This document shows, piece after piece, positions 36,529-51,500 of a stretch of DNA of 64,000 nt. The DNA lies in contig NC_069127.1 of assembly GCF_026914265.1 (NCBI RefSeq), positions 65,003,580-65,067,579 of the forward strand. The letters are read 5' to 3'. The number at the start of each line of letters is the position of its first letter. Within the stretch, counting starts at the first letter, position 1. Source of the stretch: Mya arenaria (lineage: Eukaryota; Mollusca; Bivalvia; Myida; Myidae). Made by a program: the position numbers and the translations under genes. The notes below the pieces were generated by a model that was given only the letters and a program-made list of their open reading frames with translations, was not told the origin of the DNA and did no database searches.

Positions 36529-39500
36529 CTGAAATCAAAAATAGAATGCATTTTAAAAGTTTAACCGCAAACAAAAACTTATCTTGATTATCCTGTAGTG
36601 GGAATACATGTCTTTACTACCCACATTCTGTTGTTTCAGAAAAAACAAAAGACCAAGCTGTCTAGGTGATACATGTTTTTACTACCCATCTTCTGTTGTT
36701 TATCTTATATTATATTATCTTATCTTATCTTATCTTACAGCATTATCTTATTTTCAAATTCATTCAACTACAAACAATTTTTTAGCAAACGTTGTTTTTG
36801 AATAGTTAGATTGAAGCCTTGCCTGAAGTCTCCAAAAATGATATAGCCAATAACATTGCATTTATCAACGACTGGTCTTGCAGTGGAAATAATGTAAGTA
36901 CCTACCGATAAAAAGTCAACAAACAGCGATGCACATTTTCCTCCTTTTTTGAAGCAGTTCTTCAACTGGGTGAGAGGTGTGTCGGGGTCCACTCCTCGAC
37001 AACGTTGGAATACATCGCAGTATCCCGTCATACGGTTACATGGTGTACCTGCAGACACGTTTACAGTTTGTATAGTTAAATAAACAGAAATATGTTTTGG
37101 ATGTCTTTAATTTAAGTCGACCAATGAAAACAGTTTTAAAGAATATACGGCATTATTACTTCACTTGACAATGTTAATTTACACATATAGTTTAGTTACA
37201 TGAACATGTTTTCTTATTTTTAAAACAACCCCTACTCAAATTATAATGAAAACCACACGAAATAAATGTCGGTGCAGTCAGACAATTCAATACAATAAAG
37301 AGGACTATTTCTTCACCTCCAGCCACATCCAACGACTAACATTTTTAATCGAATGTTCTTTCCGGGTAATAAAGTTCAAAACAGTGATTTTCGATAAAAC
37401 ATCCATTTCCAACGAGTACAATATTCATATTTTAAATTAAACCATTACAATCATTGACAAATCGAATTACATGCTTACCGACTGGTAAACGAATGCTTGC
37501 CTCCTGCCATTGATCACGCTCAGCAATTATTTTCAATAAGTTGTTTAGCTCTGGATACTGCGCAAGTGCGATACCGTCATGAGTGCTGATACATGGCGAT
37601 GCTTTTGTTTTTTCTAAAAATAAAATTTCGAAAATTTACAACAGAAATACAAAAATAAAACTTTTAAGAAATACGTATACTATACATGTAAAATTGAGAA
37701 TATGTTCCTTTAAAGTAGCCATTTTTTCAAAGTATCGAAAATAAACGTTTGCGACTGAAGTGTATACAGTACACAAAAATCGAATTTGAAATTTGCCATA
37801 TTCAACACATACAGTCAGTCTATAAAGAGATGTCTCGAAACGATACACCTTAAGCTGTATTTTGTAGACTACGCAGTCTTTTTCATCCGCAAAACAGAAC
37901 GTTGAAAAATAGAAATTTCAAGGTTTAACCTTTCAAAATGTGTTTCATTTTGTTCGCCTTTTTTCAATTATCTTTCAATTTTAGCAATAATTGTGTTATC
38001 AAATGAACAGTACAGGAAGAGTATCACTTTTTATAATTTATAATGTGTATAGATGCATTTGCGATAAGTTGCCTTTAACATCTCCTGTGGTATTCCGTAA
38101 CCTCGAACTGCGATAAACCGGAATTATAACTTCAATGACGTCAATGGTTGAAAGGAACTATTAAGTTTAACGATGAAGTCACGGAATAATAAAGAAGTGG
38201 GTAATCAATTTATACATACGGCATCCGACAAAACATAATTCTTCTTCTTCCTTTGGAGTCAACGTTGCTGCGCCGTTCGTCAGTTCACACTCTTGCCATC
38301 CAATCAAGCTACACACCGATCTTTTACAATTCTAAAAATGCAACATTCAATGTACTTGATAATGTTAACATCGTATGGTATTATTTAAACCTGAAATTGA
38401 CTTACTTTGAACGATCATTTTATGACTTAATGTCACAAATGCGGCGAAAACATATATATTTGAAATATTAAAATCTACAATACGGATAATACAAATAATG
38501 TACTTGAATGGTGAAAAGCTCGAAAAGACGATCTTTTTTCAAAACATACTCAAAAACATACAAAGACAGGTAAAAGTTTGAAGTATAATTGTAAAACTAC
38601 TCACCCCTAAGTGACACACGCCAACTCTAGCATTGTCTGTTGTACAAGTTGTATTGTCAGGACTTATCTGACTTTCGGACGGCACAGGACATGTGGCGCT
38701 GTCACCAGTAACAAGGTTAAGGAATCTACATACTCCTTATTATGGCGAGTTCAAGATTTTCGCCCATATTCCTAGCTATTTGATAACTGTTAAACCTATG
38801 ACTAGCTGCAGGTAAAATGACTAAAATATGATTTAATTTTGTGTATGCTTCCGTACTTAACTGTGTGTACTGTATCATTGACCTTCACTTTATAGAAATA
38901 CTGTTTAAGTGCCTCAATTCGAACACGTTTGAAGGTTTTTTACATTAATATTTGAGGCAATTGTAGTAGATGATTAAATTTGCGTATGAAACATCTTTGG
39001 TAAGTGTTTTAACATCTGTCAAAACATAGCTTAACCAGGTTTTCAATTTAATGTCGAAAACGGTCATTTCTTGGAGAGTAATTCACACTTCAATATTTGG
39101 ATTACTCAAATACCGAACACTTTTGTCTTTCTAAAAAAAATACAATTCTAAAAACGTTTTGCAAAATAATGACTTACGAATGTAAAAACAGAGTGTTTTT
39201 AATTTAACTTAGATGAAAAGAACTAACATAAAATAACTCGATTGATAATGACCAGGCCAAGGTCAGCCTCACGAAAATGCATGTTCGAGAGATCATGACG
39301 ATAAGCATTCGAATTGACGGCTTAGCTGTCGAGTAATATTTTGTCTTTGAAAAGTTAAACACAATTCTCCACAAAGATCCACAAACCCCTGTTGGTTGCC
39401 AAACAAGTTACTACGACACTTGTCTCTGTTGATCGAGATTCGTTAATGATATTAATATGGGACTATTGTATGCAACCAGATAATATAAAGGATATTTGCA

Positions 39501-42500
39501 GTACAATGTGTCAACACAAGATGCAGCGTGTTCGCAAACCATGTTCTCCGATTGCTTGTAGTAACGACATGTATCACCACTACAGCACGGGCCTTGGCTT
39601 GGACTGAAAAAAACAACAAAGATGCGTAATTACGATAGATATCATCACTACAGTACGGTGTTTAGATTGGACTGGAACAACAGAAAAAGAGTTATAACGA
39701 CAGGTATCACCACTACAGCACGGTATTTGGCTTGGACTGAAACACCAGAATATAAGAAGTAAAGACATGTATTTCCACAACTGTAAGGTCCTTGGCTAGG
39801 ACTGAAACAACAAAAGATGGGCGGGTAGTAAAGACATGTATTACCACTACTGCACGGTCCTTGGTTAGGACTGATACAACATAAGATGGGCGGGTAGTAA
39901 TGACAAGTGTTCCCACTACTGCACGGTCCTTGGTTAGGACTGATACAACAAAAGATGGGCGGGTAGTAATGACATATATTCCCACTACTGCACGGTCCTT
40001 GGTTAGGACTGATACAACAAAAGATGGGCTGGTAGTAATGACAAGTATTCCCACTACTGCACGGTCCTTGGTTAGGACTGATACAACATAAGATGGGCGG
40101 GTAGTAATGACATGTATTCCCACTACTGCACGGTCCTTGGTTAGGACTGAAACAACAAAAGATGGGCGGGTAGTAATGACATGTATTCCCACTACTGCAC
40201 GGTCCTTGGTTAGGACTGATACAACATAAGATGGGCGGGTAGTAATGACATGTATTCCCACTACTGCACGGTCCTTGGTTAGGGCTGATACAACATAAGA
40301 TGGGCGGGTAGTAATGACAAGTGTTCCCACTACTGCACGGTCCTTGGTTAGGACTGATACAACAAAAGATGGGCGGGTAGTAATGACATATATTCCCACT
40401 ACTGCACGGTCCTTGGTTAGGACTGATACAACAAAAGATGGGCTGGTAGTAATGACAAGTATTCCCACTACTGCACGGTCCTTGGTTAGGACTGATACAA
40501 CATAAGATGGGCGGGTAGTAATGACATGTATTCCCACTACTGCACGGTCCTTGGTTATGACTGAAACAACAAAAGATGGGCGGGTAGTAATGACATGTAT
40601 TCCCACTACTGCACGGTCCTTGGCTAGGACTGATACAACATAAGATGGGCGGGTAGTAATGACATGTATTCCCACTACTGCACGGTCCTTGGTTAGGGCT
40701 GATACAACATAAGATGGGGGGGGGGGTAGTAATGACATGTATTCCCACTACTGCAAGGTCCTTGGTTAGAACTGATACAACATAAGATGGGCGGATAGTA
40801 ATGACATGTATTCCCACTACTGCAAGGTCCTTGGTTAGAATTGATACAACATAAGATGGATGGGGAGTAATGACATGTATTCCCACTACAGTACGGGCCT
40901 TGGTTAGTACTGATACAACATAAGATGGGCGGGTGGTAAGGACATGTATTCCCACTACTGCACGGTCCTTGATTAGGACTGATACAACATAAGATGGGCG
41001 GGTAGTAATGACAAGTATTCCCACTACTGCACGGTCCTTGGTTAGGATTAATACAACATAAGATGGGCGGGTGGTAAGGACATGTATTCCCACTACTGCA
41101 CGGTCCTTGATTAGGACTGATACAACATAAGATGGGCAGGTAGTAATGACAAGTATTCCCACTACTGCACGGTCCTTGGTTAGGACTAATACAACATAAG
41201 ATGGGCGGGTAGTAAAGACATGCATTCTCACTCCTGCACAGTATTTGGCTAAGGCTGAAACAACAGAATATGGGTAGCAGCGACATGTTTCACCACTACT
41301 GCACGACCCTAGACTTGGACTGTTGCAAGATAATATAGGTAGTAAAGACATTTATCATCAAACACCTTGGCTTTGAATGAAACAACAGAAGATGGACAGT
41401 AGCGACATGTATCACCACTACAACACGACACTTGAATTGGACTGAAACCACAGAATATGGGTATTAACAACAGGTATCTCCAATACAGCACGGTCATTGG
41501 CGTGCACTGTAACAACAAAAGATAGCTGGTAACGACAGCTATCGCCAATAAAGCAAGGTCCTTGATTTAAACATATTTTATTCAACATATACAAACAAAC
41601 TGCACAGAATATGCACACACACATGTTGCTATAATATTGAAATGGATTGGAACGAAAGCATAGTTTATGGAGCTCTTCTCCGTGGGTATTAAATTACTCA
41701 TTTACCAGAAAAATGCGTATGGTTGACGATAAGACGATATATACTTTTTTATGCGAGAAAGAATGTTACTAATGCTAAAAAAACAAAACTAAGGATTGTG
41801 TGTTTAAATATAGGTTCGATAGTTCAAACACTATATATAATAGATATTTATGAACAGTATCAAATATTTTGGAGTTGTTCTCGTTGTTAAGGGTTGGATT
41901 GCCATGGAGAATGAAACCAATCTTAATTTCTGTGATAATTGACATATTACGAAAGAAAGTTTGTCGAGAGTGGGTATATAAAGGACAATGCATAAAATAG
42001 TGGGTACTACTTTCAACTTCACCGCACTCGCAAAGAGGAGAGTTGATAATATTTTTACAATAAAGGTGATAGTTAAGACCGATGCAACTAGTACGCAGTC
42101 GAGTGTGAAGTACTTGTAATCTGCAGTTACCGTAATAATAGTAAAAGTAGACAAATGTTTTAGCCCCGTCGTTCAGATTCAAGTACACTGTTTGGTGGTT
42201 TAGGTCAATGCCAATTTTAAGTAGCCATTTTGAACAGCTAAGATAGTAACAATGGGTAAAACACGTACATGTTCTGCTTGTGTTGTTTGTTTCTTCCATA
42301 CGCATTGTGAGGTATTTGTATGTTAAGTTTATCGCACAGGTAATATATTAATCATGTGTTTACCTGCATTGTGCATCTTTTTTCAGAGAGCATTCGTGTT
42401 CAGTTCCCCTGCGATGACAACAGTTGTCAAGGTGACATCTGGAACCACAGTCACATTGTTCCCCTTCTTCAACAATGCCGTTACCGCAAATTGAAGTTCT

Positions 42501-45500
42501 ATGTTCTGTATTATGGAAAATTTGTTGCGTCACTGATATTTGAAATATTAAAAAAGAAAACAGTAATAATGCAGTAATTCATAGACATCCTCTTATCCTT
42601 TTCAGATTATTATGAATGTGATATAAAATATGTTATAATGTTCTTAAAAGCAATCAAAATTTCAGAAAAGAGAAGTTGAACTTCCAACAGGTTTTGTTCG
42701 ACTAGATTTTTTTTTTCACTTTATGCGATGGCCCTTGACGCATGTGTTAAACCTTTGTCAAAAGATATGTTCGGTTAAACGATTGACATACCTATGAAAC
42801 ATGATATTGACGATTTTCTGGTTAAAACAGTACCAATTGTATTTAAGCTGCAATTGGAAAACTTAAAATTGTTTTCCAGGTCACCTGTCACTGCCACTTC
42901 GTGCATCAGAAAGTAGCCTTCATCCGGTTCAATTAGGACTGAATATTCACCGCACACAGATTTATCATTATCATGCTGAAAAAACAACAATTCAATAAAA
43001 AACGTTGAATATATTTTATTAACTAACAAAATGACGGAATTTCAGCAATTTCATTAGTTTGAATCTCGCATTATCACCTTTTACTAATTATATCGAGACC
43101 GGTTTTATTTATAATCAAAACATTTTGAAACCACTAAACTTGTCACCTTAAATTTACCAATGTACATCGTTAAACAATACATAATTTAGGAACCATTACC
43201 GGTGCGCCAAATGCGTGGGCAACTTCGTGAGCAAACACCAGTTTTGTCCTTGTGTTGGGCTGATATGGGACTTCTTCGCTGACATAAAGGTTGACAAAGG
43301 CAACATTTGCTGAACTGCAAATACCAGTTTCTTGGTGTTCTGTAAAAACACACACAAGATTTTAGATATATACCTACAGGTGCGGATGACTGTGTAACGC
43401 ATCAACAAGGTGCAAGGTTTAAGTGATTTTGGTATTATGAAACAGAAAAAAGTACTGTGTTAACCAATGGCTTTGTATATGCATACGAATTACAATAATG
43501 TTATTATATTATTAGGTAATCTTATACTATTTATCTCAATACATGTAAAAAAACAAACCTTCGTTGGGTGAATAAGCTAGCCCGTATATCGGCCCCGGTG
43601 TTAAATCGTGGGTAATAGAACGAGCAGTGAACACAACGGAAAGGCAGTTTTGTTGATTTTGGGTATTCGATGTCAACTCTCCAACTTCTAAATAGTCCTT
43701 GTCATCCTGGTTATTGTAATTCTCTGTATTTGCGTTGTAATCGAGGTCAGTAAAGTTGTAGTCGGGATACTCATTATCGTAGTCGTAATCTAACTTATGG
43801 TCTGGAAATACCAAACATGACGATGATTTTGTGTTTCATTTAAGAGTTTTCTCAGTTAGATAATGATATTTATTAGTTTTGTCTGTTATTTATACGTGTT
43901 AATGACGACGGATTATGATGCATAGTTTATGAAAAACTAAAGTAACGAATATGTTAACGGTACTAACCATATTGTGTTACAAGAAAGCCATCCAGAAGAT
44001 CCCTAGGTGTTGATATCTCGGTACATACATTTGTTTTATCGTCACAGTGGCGTTCATCCCAAATCTGGAACATGAAAGGTATCCAATTAAATATGTACAT
44101 TTTGGATGCCTCGTATCTCTACATTACGTTGGTATTATTTGGAAGGGTATAATTTAAAGAGAAAAACAAACAAGCTTTTTAGACTTGAAATTTTGTATAT
44201 TATGCCAAAGTTTATCGGAGTTAGGTTGAAAGAAAACTTTAAACTTCGGTTACTGTATCTTTAATAAAGTGTTTGTCTTCTATTTTGTAAATCGGTATTC
44301 AGCAAGCAATACCACTTCCAAATTGATACAAAATTTTATGGAGTCACCAAGTTTCAAACTTAAACATTATCGCCAGTGGCTGGCCAAAATGACAAGCTAG
44401 TTTGTGAATCGGATAACTTAAAATTGACAAACACTTTTACTATTTGTCCATGAGGTTTTAATGAGTTGTTTAATGTTTTGTAAAATTTATGAAAGGTTGA
44501 TAGTTATGTTAAACTGTAAAAGATTCACGGTCCATCCTTTGGATTTACTGTTTACATGATGAGTTTTACTCTATTACTTGAAAACCCTTTCCAACTTAAT
44601 TTGACTTCATTTGCGACCGGTTAATACAAGGAAAATGGAAGAAAAACAATCAAGCAACATTATATAGAGTACATACCACAATTTCCCCTACTTCGAACTG
44701 GAAACCATTGATTGTAAACTCATCAGGTGTTCCATTATTGACGGTGAACTTTGTTTCTTCAAATATGTTATTAAGCACTTTCATATGGTCCCTAATCATG
44801 TAATGGATTTCATTCACGGCTCGTATCTTATTCTAAAAAAACACACAGAAATACATATCATTTCTTAGCAGATTGATCATTACCAAGATGAGCAAGGTAT
44901 TGCATTGGTATTTTCTTTGAATATGGTTTCAGGCCGACCCTGGAAAACATTTTTACTTCTGAAGCGCTCGCGTGTCTTGCACTTTGTCATTATGGTTTTG
45001 CAAATTTTGTCAAGATGCAAACGCTCGTCAGTTTTTTTCGTTGATCAAGGGGCGTAACTCGACATTACAAAAGCCATGGTTTTGAATGATTAATACGATC
45101 AAGGGGTATAGCTCGACATTACTAAAACCATTGTCATGGTTGACCAATACGATCAAGGGGAATAACTCGTCATTACATAGACTATTGTTATCATTGGCCA
45201 ATAAGATCAAGGGATATTACTCGATATTACAAAATTATTGTTATGGTTGACCAATATCAAGAAATAGTTATTCCAAATAAAAATGTATGCCAATTTCGAG
45301 CTTTTTTATAATCTCAGTCTATCAAATGTTCCATTTAAACATTAAACTAAACAATTAGTTTTATAACATCAACGTGTTTTATATTGTTTTTACAACAGCT
45401 GTTTGAGAAAATAACAATATAACCAGATGAATTGCCATATAAATGCTACTGGAATATACAGTTAAAGCACTTATTAGTTTATTTGATCATCAAAGAGGTT

Positions 45501-48500
45501 TTAATCACTAGTAATAGATGAACTTTACCAAGTGTTTTATTACTATATTAATCAGAGTTATAATATTTATCTTTAAGCGTGATAACACTGTAATTTATGA
45601 TGCAACAGGTGAAAGAAATCGATATGTGCAACGCTGCACTGATTAAAATATACAAATGAGTTTTTTTAGACCTTTTGACTGACACACACCAAAATATATC
45701 AAAATTATAAACAAAACCTCATTTAGTTTAAGTCCAAACGTATCAAACATTCAATATTGTAAAACAATAAGTGCGGAGCTTTATTATGTATGTCTCTGCT
45801 GCCTTGTGCCGCAACACGATAGCAACTCGTATTATCACATGAAAGCATGGCATAACTGAACATCTTGTATGATTTTCTTAGAATATGTTGATAAAATTCG
45901 TATTTAAATATTCCCAAGAAAGTAAAATCGTTCTAGAAAGCGAGACGTACTTAAGTTTTGATAAAAAAAGATGAGTCGTAATGTATAATATTTTATGTTA
46001 TAAGTAATTGTGTTTTTTTGGAATCTTGACCAAAGCTTAGGTCAATTTCTTTATATGAGAGAAAAAAGGAAAATCATAAGAAGTTTATTAATTTTTGATG
46101 TTATGAGGACAAGTTTAGATTCAGACTGAGAATTGATTGTTGAGTTCTTTTCGTTAAATAACATATAAAGGGCCAGACTTTGATCCTTGTTCCTTGAAAC
46201 AAATTCCTTGTTATATATAAGCTGTGCGATTTTACCAAGGTGTTGTTTTCTAAAGCTTATGTCGGTTGGTAGTTTTCGATGTTATCCCACAATACTCCTG
46301 AAAAAGCTTATGAGACAGTGTGTATGTCAAATAAATAGATGGTCCAAATAATACCTGTCCATGTTTGTCCATGACATGCCTCCAAACGAACGGGTCAGTT
46401 GTAAATTTGATTGTGCAGACCCGCTTCTTCAAACTGTTTTCCGTAAATTTATTCCTTGTTCCTTCTGGGATTGACCTCCTTTCTCGAGTCATGCTTAGTT
46501 GGCGTGATAATGTAAGCTTTCTACCTTCATGAGTTTGCTTGAAAAACACACATAAGAAACTTTCGTTATCATTTACGCAATGTAAATTCTCAGAGAATTA
46601 GTGTTTTGCTGATATGTTTTGCAATTTATTTTTGTCAAAACGTGAAGCGATTTCCTTACGTTTTATGATAAGATTTCGACGATAACAGGAAAATTATACA
46701 GTGCTTTTCAAGATAGGGGAGATTTATTGAATTCGAAATTTTGATACCACTTTTATCAAGAAAATAAAAACACTTAAAGAAAATCTGCCGTAAAAATTAC
46801 TGAAAAAAATCATATTTTTTTTTGGGATTATTCGATGACCTACCTGTAATGATATAAATGATTTGTAATGGTTTCTGATGATCCGATGTAATGACAAATC
46901 CCTGGAAAATAGAACTAAATGTCAATCATAAAGCTGATAAAACGTGAAACGTATGATAACCTTTCCCCGTCAAGCACCTTCCTCAATTATTTGATTATTT
47001 TGTTTTTCCTTTTCATTGCAGGGCTCTTGTCACACCAAATCCTGAATACCAATTAAAGTACCATTCATCCCGATGATTTGAATAACTATTAATATTTTTA
47101 TCATCAAAAATACATCAAGGTATTTACCTTTTAAAGTCATGTTCTGAGTATATCACAGACCAAAAGATGGCTGGGCTTTTGAGAACCCAGGATGTTGGAA
47201 GGATGTAAAATGTGTCCTGCCCTTTTGATGAAATAATACCCTGAAAAACTCCATTATGAACGGCGCAAGTAACAAGACTGTCCTGCAGTCCTGAAAAATA
47301 TAATTGTCATCTGAATATGAAAGCTTGTAACTCAAAATATTGTTTGTTTAGAGCGACCCTAACCCTTTACAAATTATTATGACTCAGCGAATAAAAACAG
47401 CGAACTAAACAATTGCCGATCTTTTGTTTAATGTCAATCCAACACAAAGCAGTAAAAAAAAATAATTCCGGTCCAACCTTATCAATAAAACACATCTAAA
47501 AATGAAATTGCTCTCTTGGTCTGCATTTTCCACAGTTAAACACTTGAATGGTCTGTTCATATTAACTTATTCTTGAAACGAGCACTGATTATTGTTAAAC
47601 AATAATAAGGAGTCTTCGATAAACGTCTTAAGCTTTCAAGGGGTTAAATATCTGTGCCAAGATAAGCCATTTACCCGGCAACAGCTGACAGCCAATCGAC
47701 CTTGGTAAGAGTTTCATTGTTTTCAAGAATCGCTGACAGCCAATCAACCTTGGTAAGAGTTTCATTGTTTTCATGAATCGCTGACAGCCAATCAACCTTG
47801 GTAAGAGTTTCATTGTTTTCAAGAATCGCTAACAGCCAATCGACCTTGGTAAGAGTTTCATTGTTTTCATGAATCGCTAACAGCCAATCAACCTTCGTAA
47901 GAGTTTCATTGTTTTCAAGAAACGCTGACAGCCAATCAACCTTGGTAAGAGTTTCATTGTTTCCAAGAAACGCTGACAGCCAATTAACCTTGGTAAGAGT
48001 TTCATTGTTTTCAAGAATCGCTAACAGCCAATCGACCTTGGTAAGAGTTTCATTGTTTTCAAGAATCGATAACAGCCTTGGTAATAGATAACTTGACTCA
48101 CTGACAGCCGATCAACCTTGTTAAGAGTTAACAGATATCGTTAAGAGATGTACGATGCTCCAGAATGACCAGTACATATTTAAAGTTAAAACTTACCAGT
48201 CACTTGTCCAACAAGTACTGATGCCTCTAACGAAGTGGATTTCGTGTGATTCTCATGGACTGTGGGTTCTATGTTGGATGGATGAGTTTCATGTAAATGC
48301 AAGGTATACTCCCTGGAAAGAGATTCAGATAAAGTGCAGTGCTATAACCATGTTGTTGATATCAGCATTATTACGATATCGTACCTCGCTTATCGTTAAG
48401 TTATGGTTGTGGTCAGCAAGATATTCAATTGCCTGAATAATTTGCCTTTGTCTTTTTTGCTAACGAGAGGGCAAGATATTAAATGAGCAGACGTTCTAAA

Positions 48501-51500
48501 ACAGGTACTTTTTAGAATTAAACAAACCGAGTAAAAAGTAAAATAAGCCAATTTTGCTACCAGTATACACAGTGACAAACAAATGAGCATATATTTCTCC
48601 CTTCATGGATTGAACCATACATTAGTAAATTGAGCTGTCAATCAATTATATCGTTCATATAATTATTCATTAAAGCTGCACTCTCACAGATTGACCATTT
48701 TAACAACTTTTTTACCAATAATATAAGATTGCTGACAAAAAATCAGATAGTGGATTTCCGTTCGAAAACTAATGTTTTATGGCTTAAACTGTTACTAACG
48801 GTTTAAGAAAAATTCATAAAATATCAATTTTTGAACTGATATATAAAAATCTGCCATCTGATTTATTTGTCAGCAGTCTTATATAACTGGTTTCCATGGA
48901 TGTTCACAAACATTGGCTCTTCCCAGGACAAAAAATAAAAAAAAGTTGTCAAAACGTTCAATCTGTGTGAATGCAGCTTTAAAGCACGACTATCCTACCT
49001 GTTAAGGGCATGAAATGAAATATTCAAAGATGTGTTGTGTAATTTATATCGGGTATAGTTCAACTGCAATTCTTCTCGGTTGTAATAGATCGGCTTGAAC
49101 CGCCATCCTTGTTCGTCTTGGTATGAAAGACGAGCTGAAAAATATGAATTTAAAATACATCAACATAATTATGTAAACCATTAATGGAATATCTGTTACA
49201 TAACCAACAAAAAACTGATTTGAAATTTGAAGGCTTGGTAAAACGCGTGACGAGCATAATTGTAACCAAAATAACAAACTGAAATATTTTATTACCCAAA
49301 CCCTTACACAATGATATCAATTTAAAAAAGTAAAATGCGCCTCTGAATGTTTATCGCAAAACACAAATAACGAACAATAAAAATGGGTTAATAAGGGGTA
49401 TCAAATATTATTATGTATGAGGGCATCCGGGACATGTTTGTAAATTTGCATTTACATCCTTGGTATGATAGTAAACACATTGATTCTCAAGTGAAAATGA
49501 TTATATACATTTGAAAACATAGTCGTGTTAATCCAGTGGCGGTTCAAGAATTGTGACATTAGGGGAGTTGAGGTTTTCACATCTAGATAAGACGTGCTTC
49601 CCCCAGATTAGAAAATAAAATGTTATTAAAGTCTGAAATGTTAAATGTTTGTGTTCTCCATTCATGTTGCTTTCTCCCACAGCAAAATTAAACAGTTCTA
49701 GCCACCTACATAGTATCTGTGTATCATTATTACCATGCTGCATTTATACATAAAGATGCGATCAAACACTTGTATTCTCATTGCAGTTTCCAATCCAGCA
49801 TACACGTGGTTCATCCGACAAATGTTTTTTCAAACACAACTTTTTTGAAAAAAAGAAAAACACTGTTCCTCAATAATACTATGTCGGTGCTATCTACATA
49901 CAAAATTAATCGTTGTGTTTGAGTCATATTATTGTTCTAATAACCATTAAGTACATCCTTTTAAGAAGAAATGTTATTAAACTCTTCATGAACAATGACA
50001 TGACTGAGCGTTTATTATATCTTTCAAATTTAGTCATATTCTATAAATATATCGGCTTTCAGCTATTTCAGGATTTATTTTATTTGTTCTTGTATTTATG
50101 CTGTATGAACGCAGTAGGGCACGCGAGCAAATTCCATGAAGCGCGATAGCGCTTTTTGGTAGTTTGCTCGCTTTTTAATGCGTTCATATAGCACAAAACG
50201 CAGTAACAAATTGCGATCAATACTTATACTAACATTCTAAATTACAGTTTTTCATTACGATTGAAATTTGCAGTTTCTTCTGCTATTGAATATTAAAGAT
50301 GTGTTACCGACAACACACGTTTGAATTAAATAATAGCTGGTGTTTGTAACGTCTTATATCATTGGTTTAATGACGTCGCGCTAATCCAATCGGCGCACAA
50401 TATCAAAAAAACAATGACGTCATAACTCATTGCGTGTTAAAGACTACGAACGTCAAGTATAATCTATACAATGGTGTATGTTAACATTACAATGTAACAA
50501 AGATACAATGGAAACTACAGGGAAAAGCACAGTAGCCAAATAGTGATTTTGTTTTAAGTCACCATAACAATGGCCAACAGATACAAATATGGCATATACT
50601 ATATTACTATTTGTGGAGCCCTGCACATCTTTGTAGAGCCTGTCTATTTATATGAAGTACGTGTTTTATCGTCATTAAATGGCTTGTCTTAACCGAAAAG
50701 TAATCTCAATTAAGGCATTTTTGTTTGTTTTAGGTCATAATATCACATTTTGACAGATTATGATATAACACCAGATACACGAATACCGCGAATGTTGGGA
50801 TTGATTCGTCCTACTTTAATATTTAGAGGATACTAAAATTTGACATCTCTGACAATTAAATCTTTTGACAAGCACTTTAAAATCAACATCAGATTAAGCA
50901 CATTACCCTTTAAAGGAAAGTGGCAATTTCGCTATTGTTAAAAAGTTAAATTACATGGGAATTGCACAAGCGGATTCGGGGGGTGGGTTTGCTACCGGCG
51001 CAAGCCACTCCCCTTTAATATTATCGAGGTTAACATTTCATGTCAATATGGTCGAAAAAGTATGCATAAATCGCACCGAAGAGCATTATTCAAGACACAA
51101 ATTTTCCTATTGTTTCTTGGGAGAGGACCCAGAACCCCTTTGACATGTAAGTGGATTCCTGGGGTAGGGAGCACGTGCCTCCGAGTTGCGCCCTTTTTAA
51201 CGATATATACTGGCACCGCCCTCGAGTTGTATCCGTATATATAACATACCAATGTTATTTAAGTCATTAATGTAACTGCATATGAATGAGTTAGTCACTA
51301 TCACCATGATTCACTTGTTTATTTTGAGACACTTTCTGAAGTGCCGTACTTGTTTGAATTATAGTAACCGAGCCCAAAAGATAGGTCAGATAACGAAAAT
51401 ATGAATCATTTGCATCAAATGAATTTGCATTGTTAATGTTAATGAATGGTCCTAAATGTGAGTCGATATAGACTTGAACACGAAAATCAAATCGTATATT

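Noticed and set aside
39505-39603. GT donor ATT|GTACTG for exon 13 with acceptor GACAG|CGCC for exon 14
   Set aside because: It keeps frame but loses conserved Cys and Gly residues and has a poor donor; the AT-AC pair restores YCNG and matches U12 consensus at donor and branch site.
39713-40738. 341-codon ORF in a second minus frame
   Set aside because: A shadow frame of the 69-bp array; only the frame continuous with exon 12 encodes the disintegrin-like residues.
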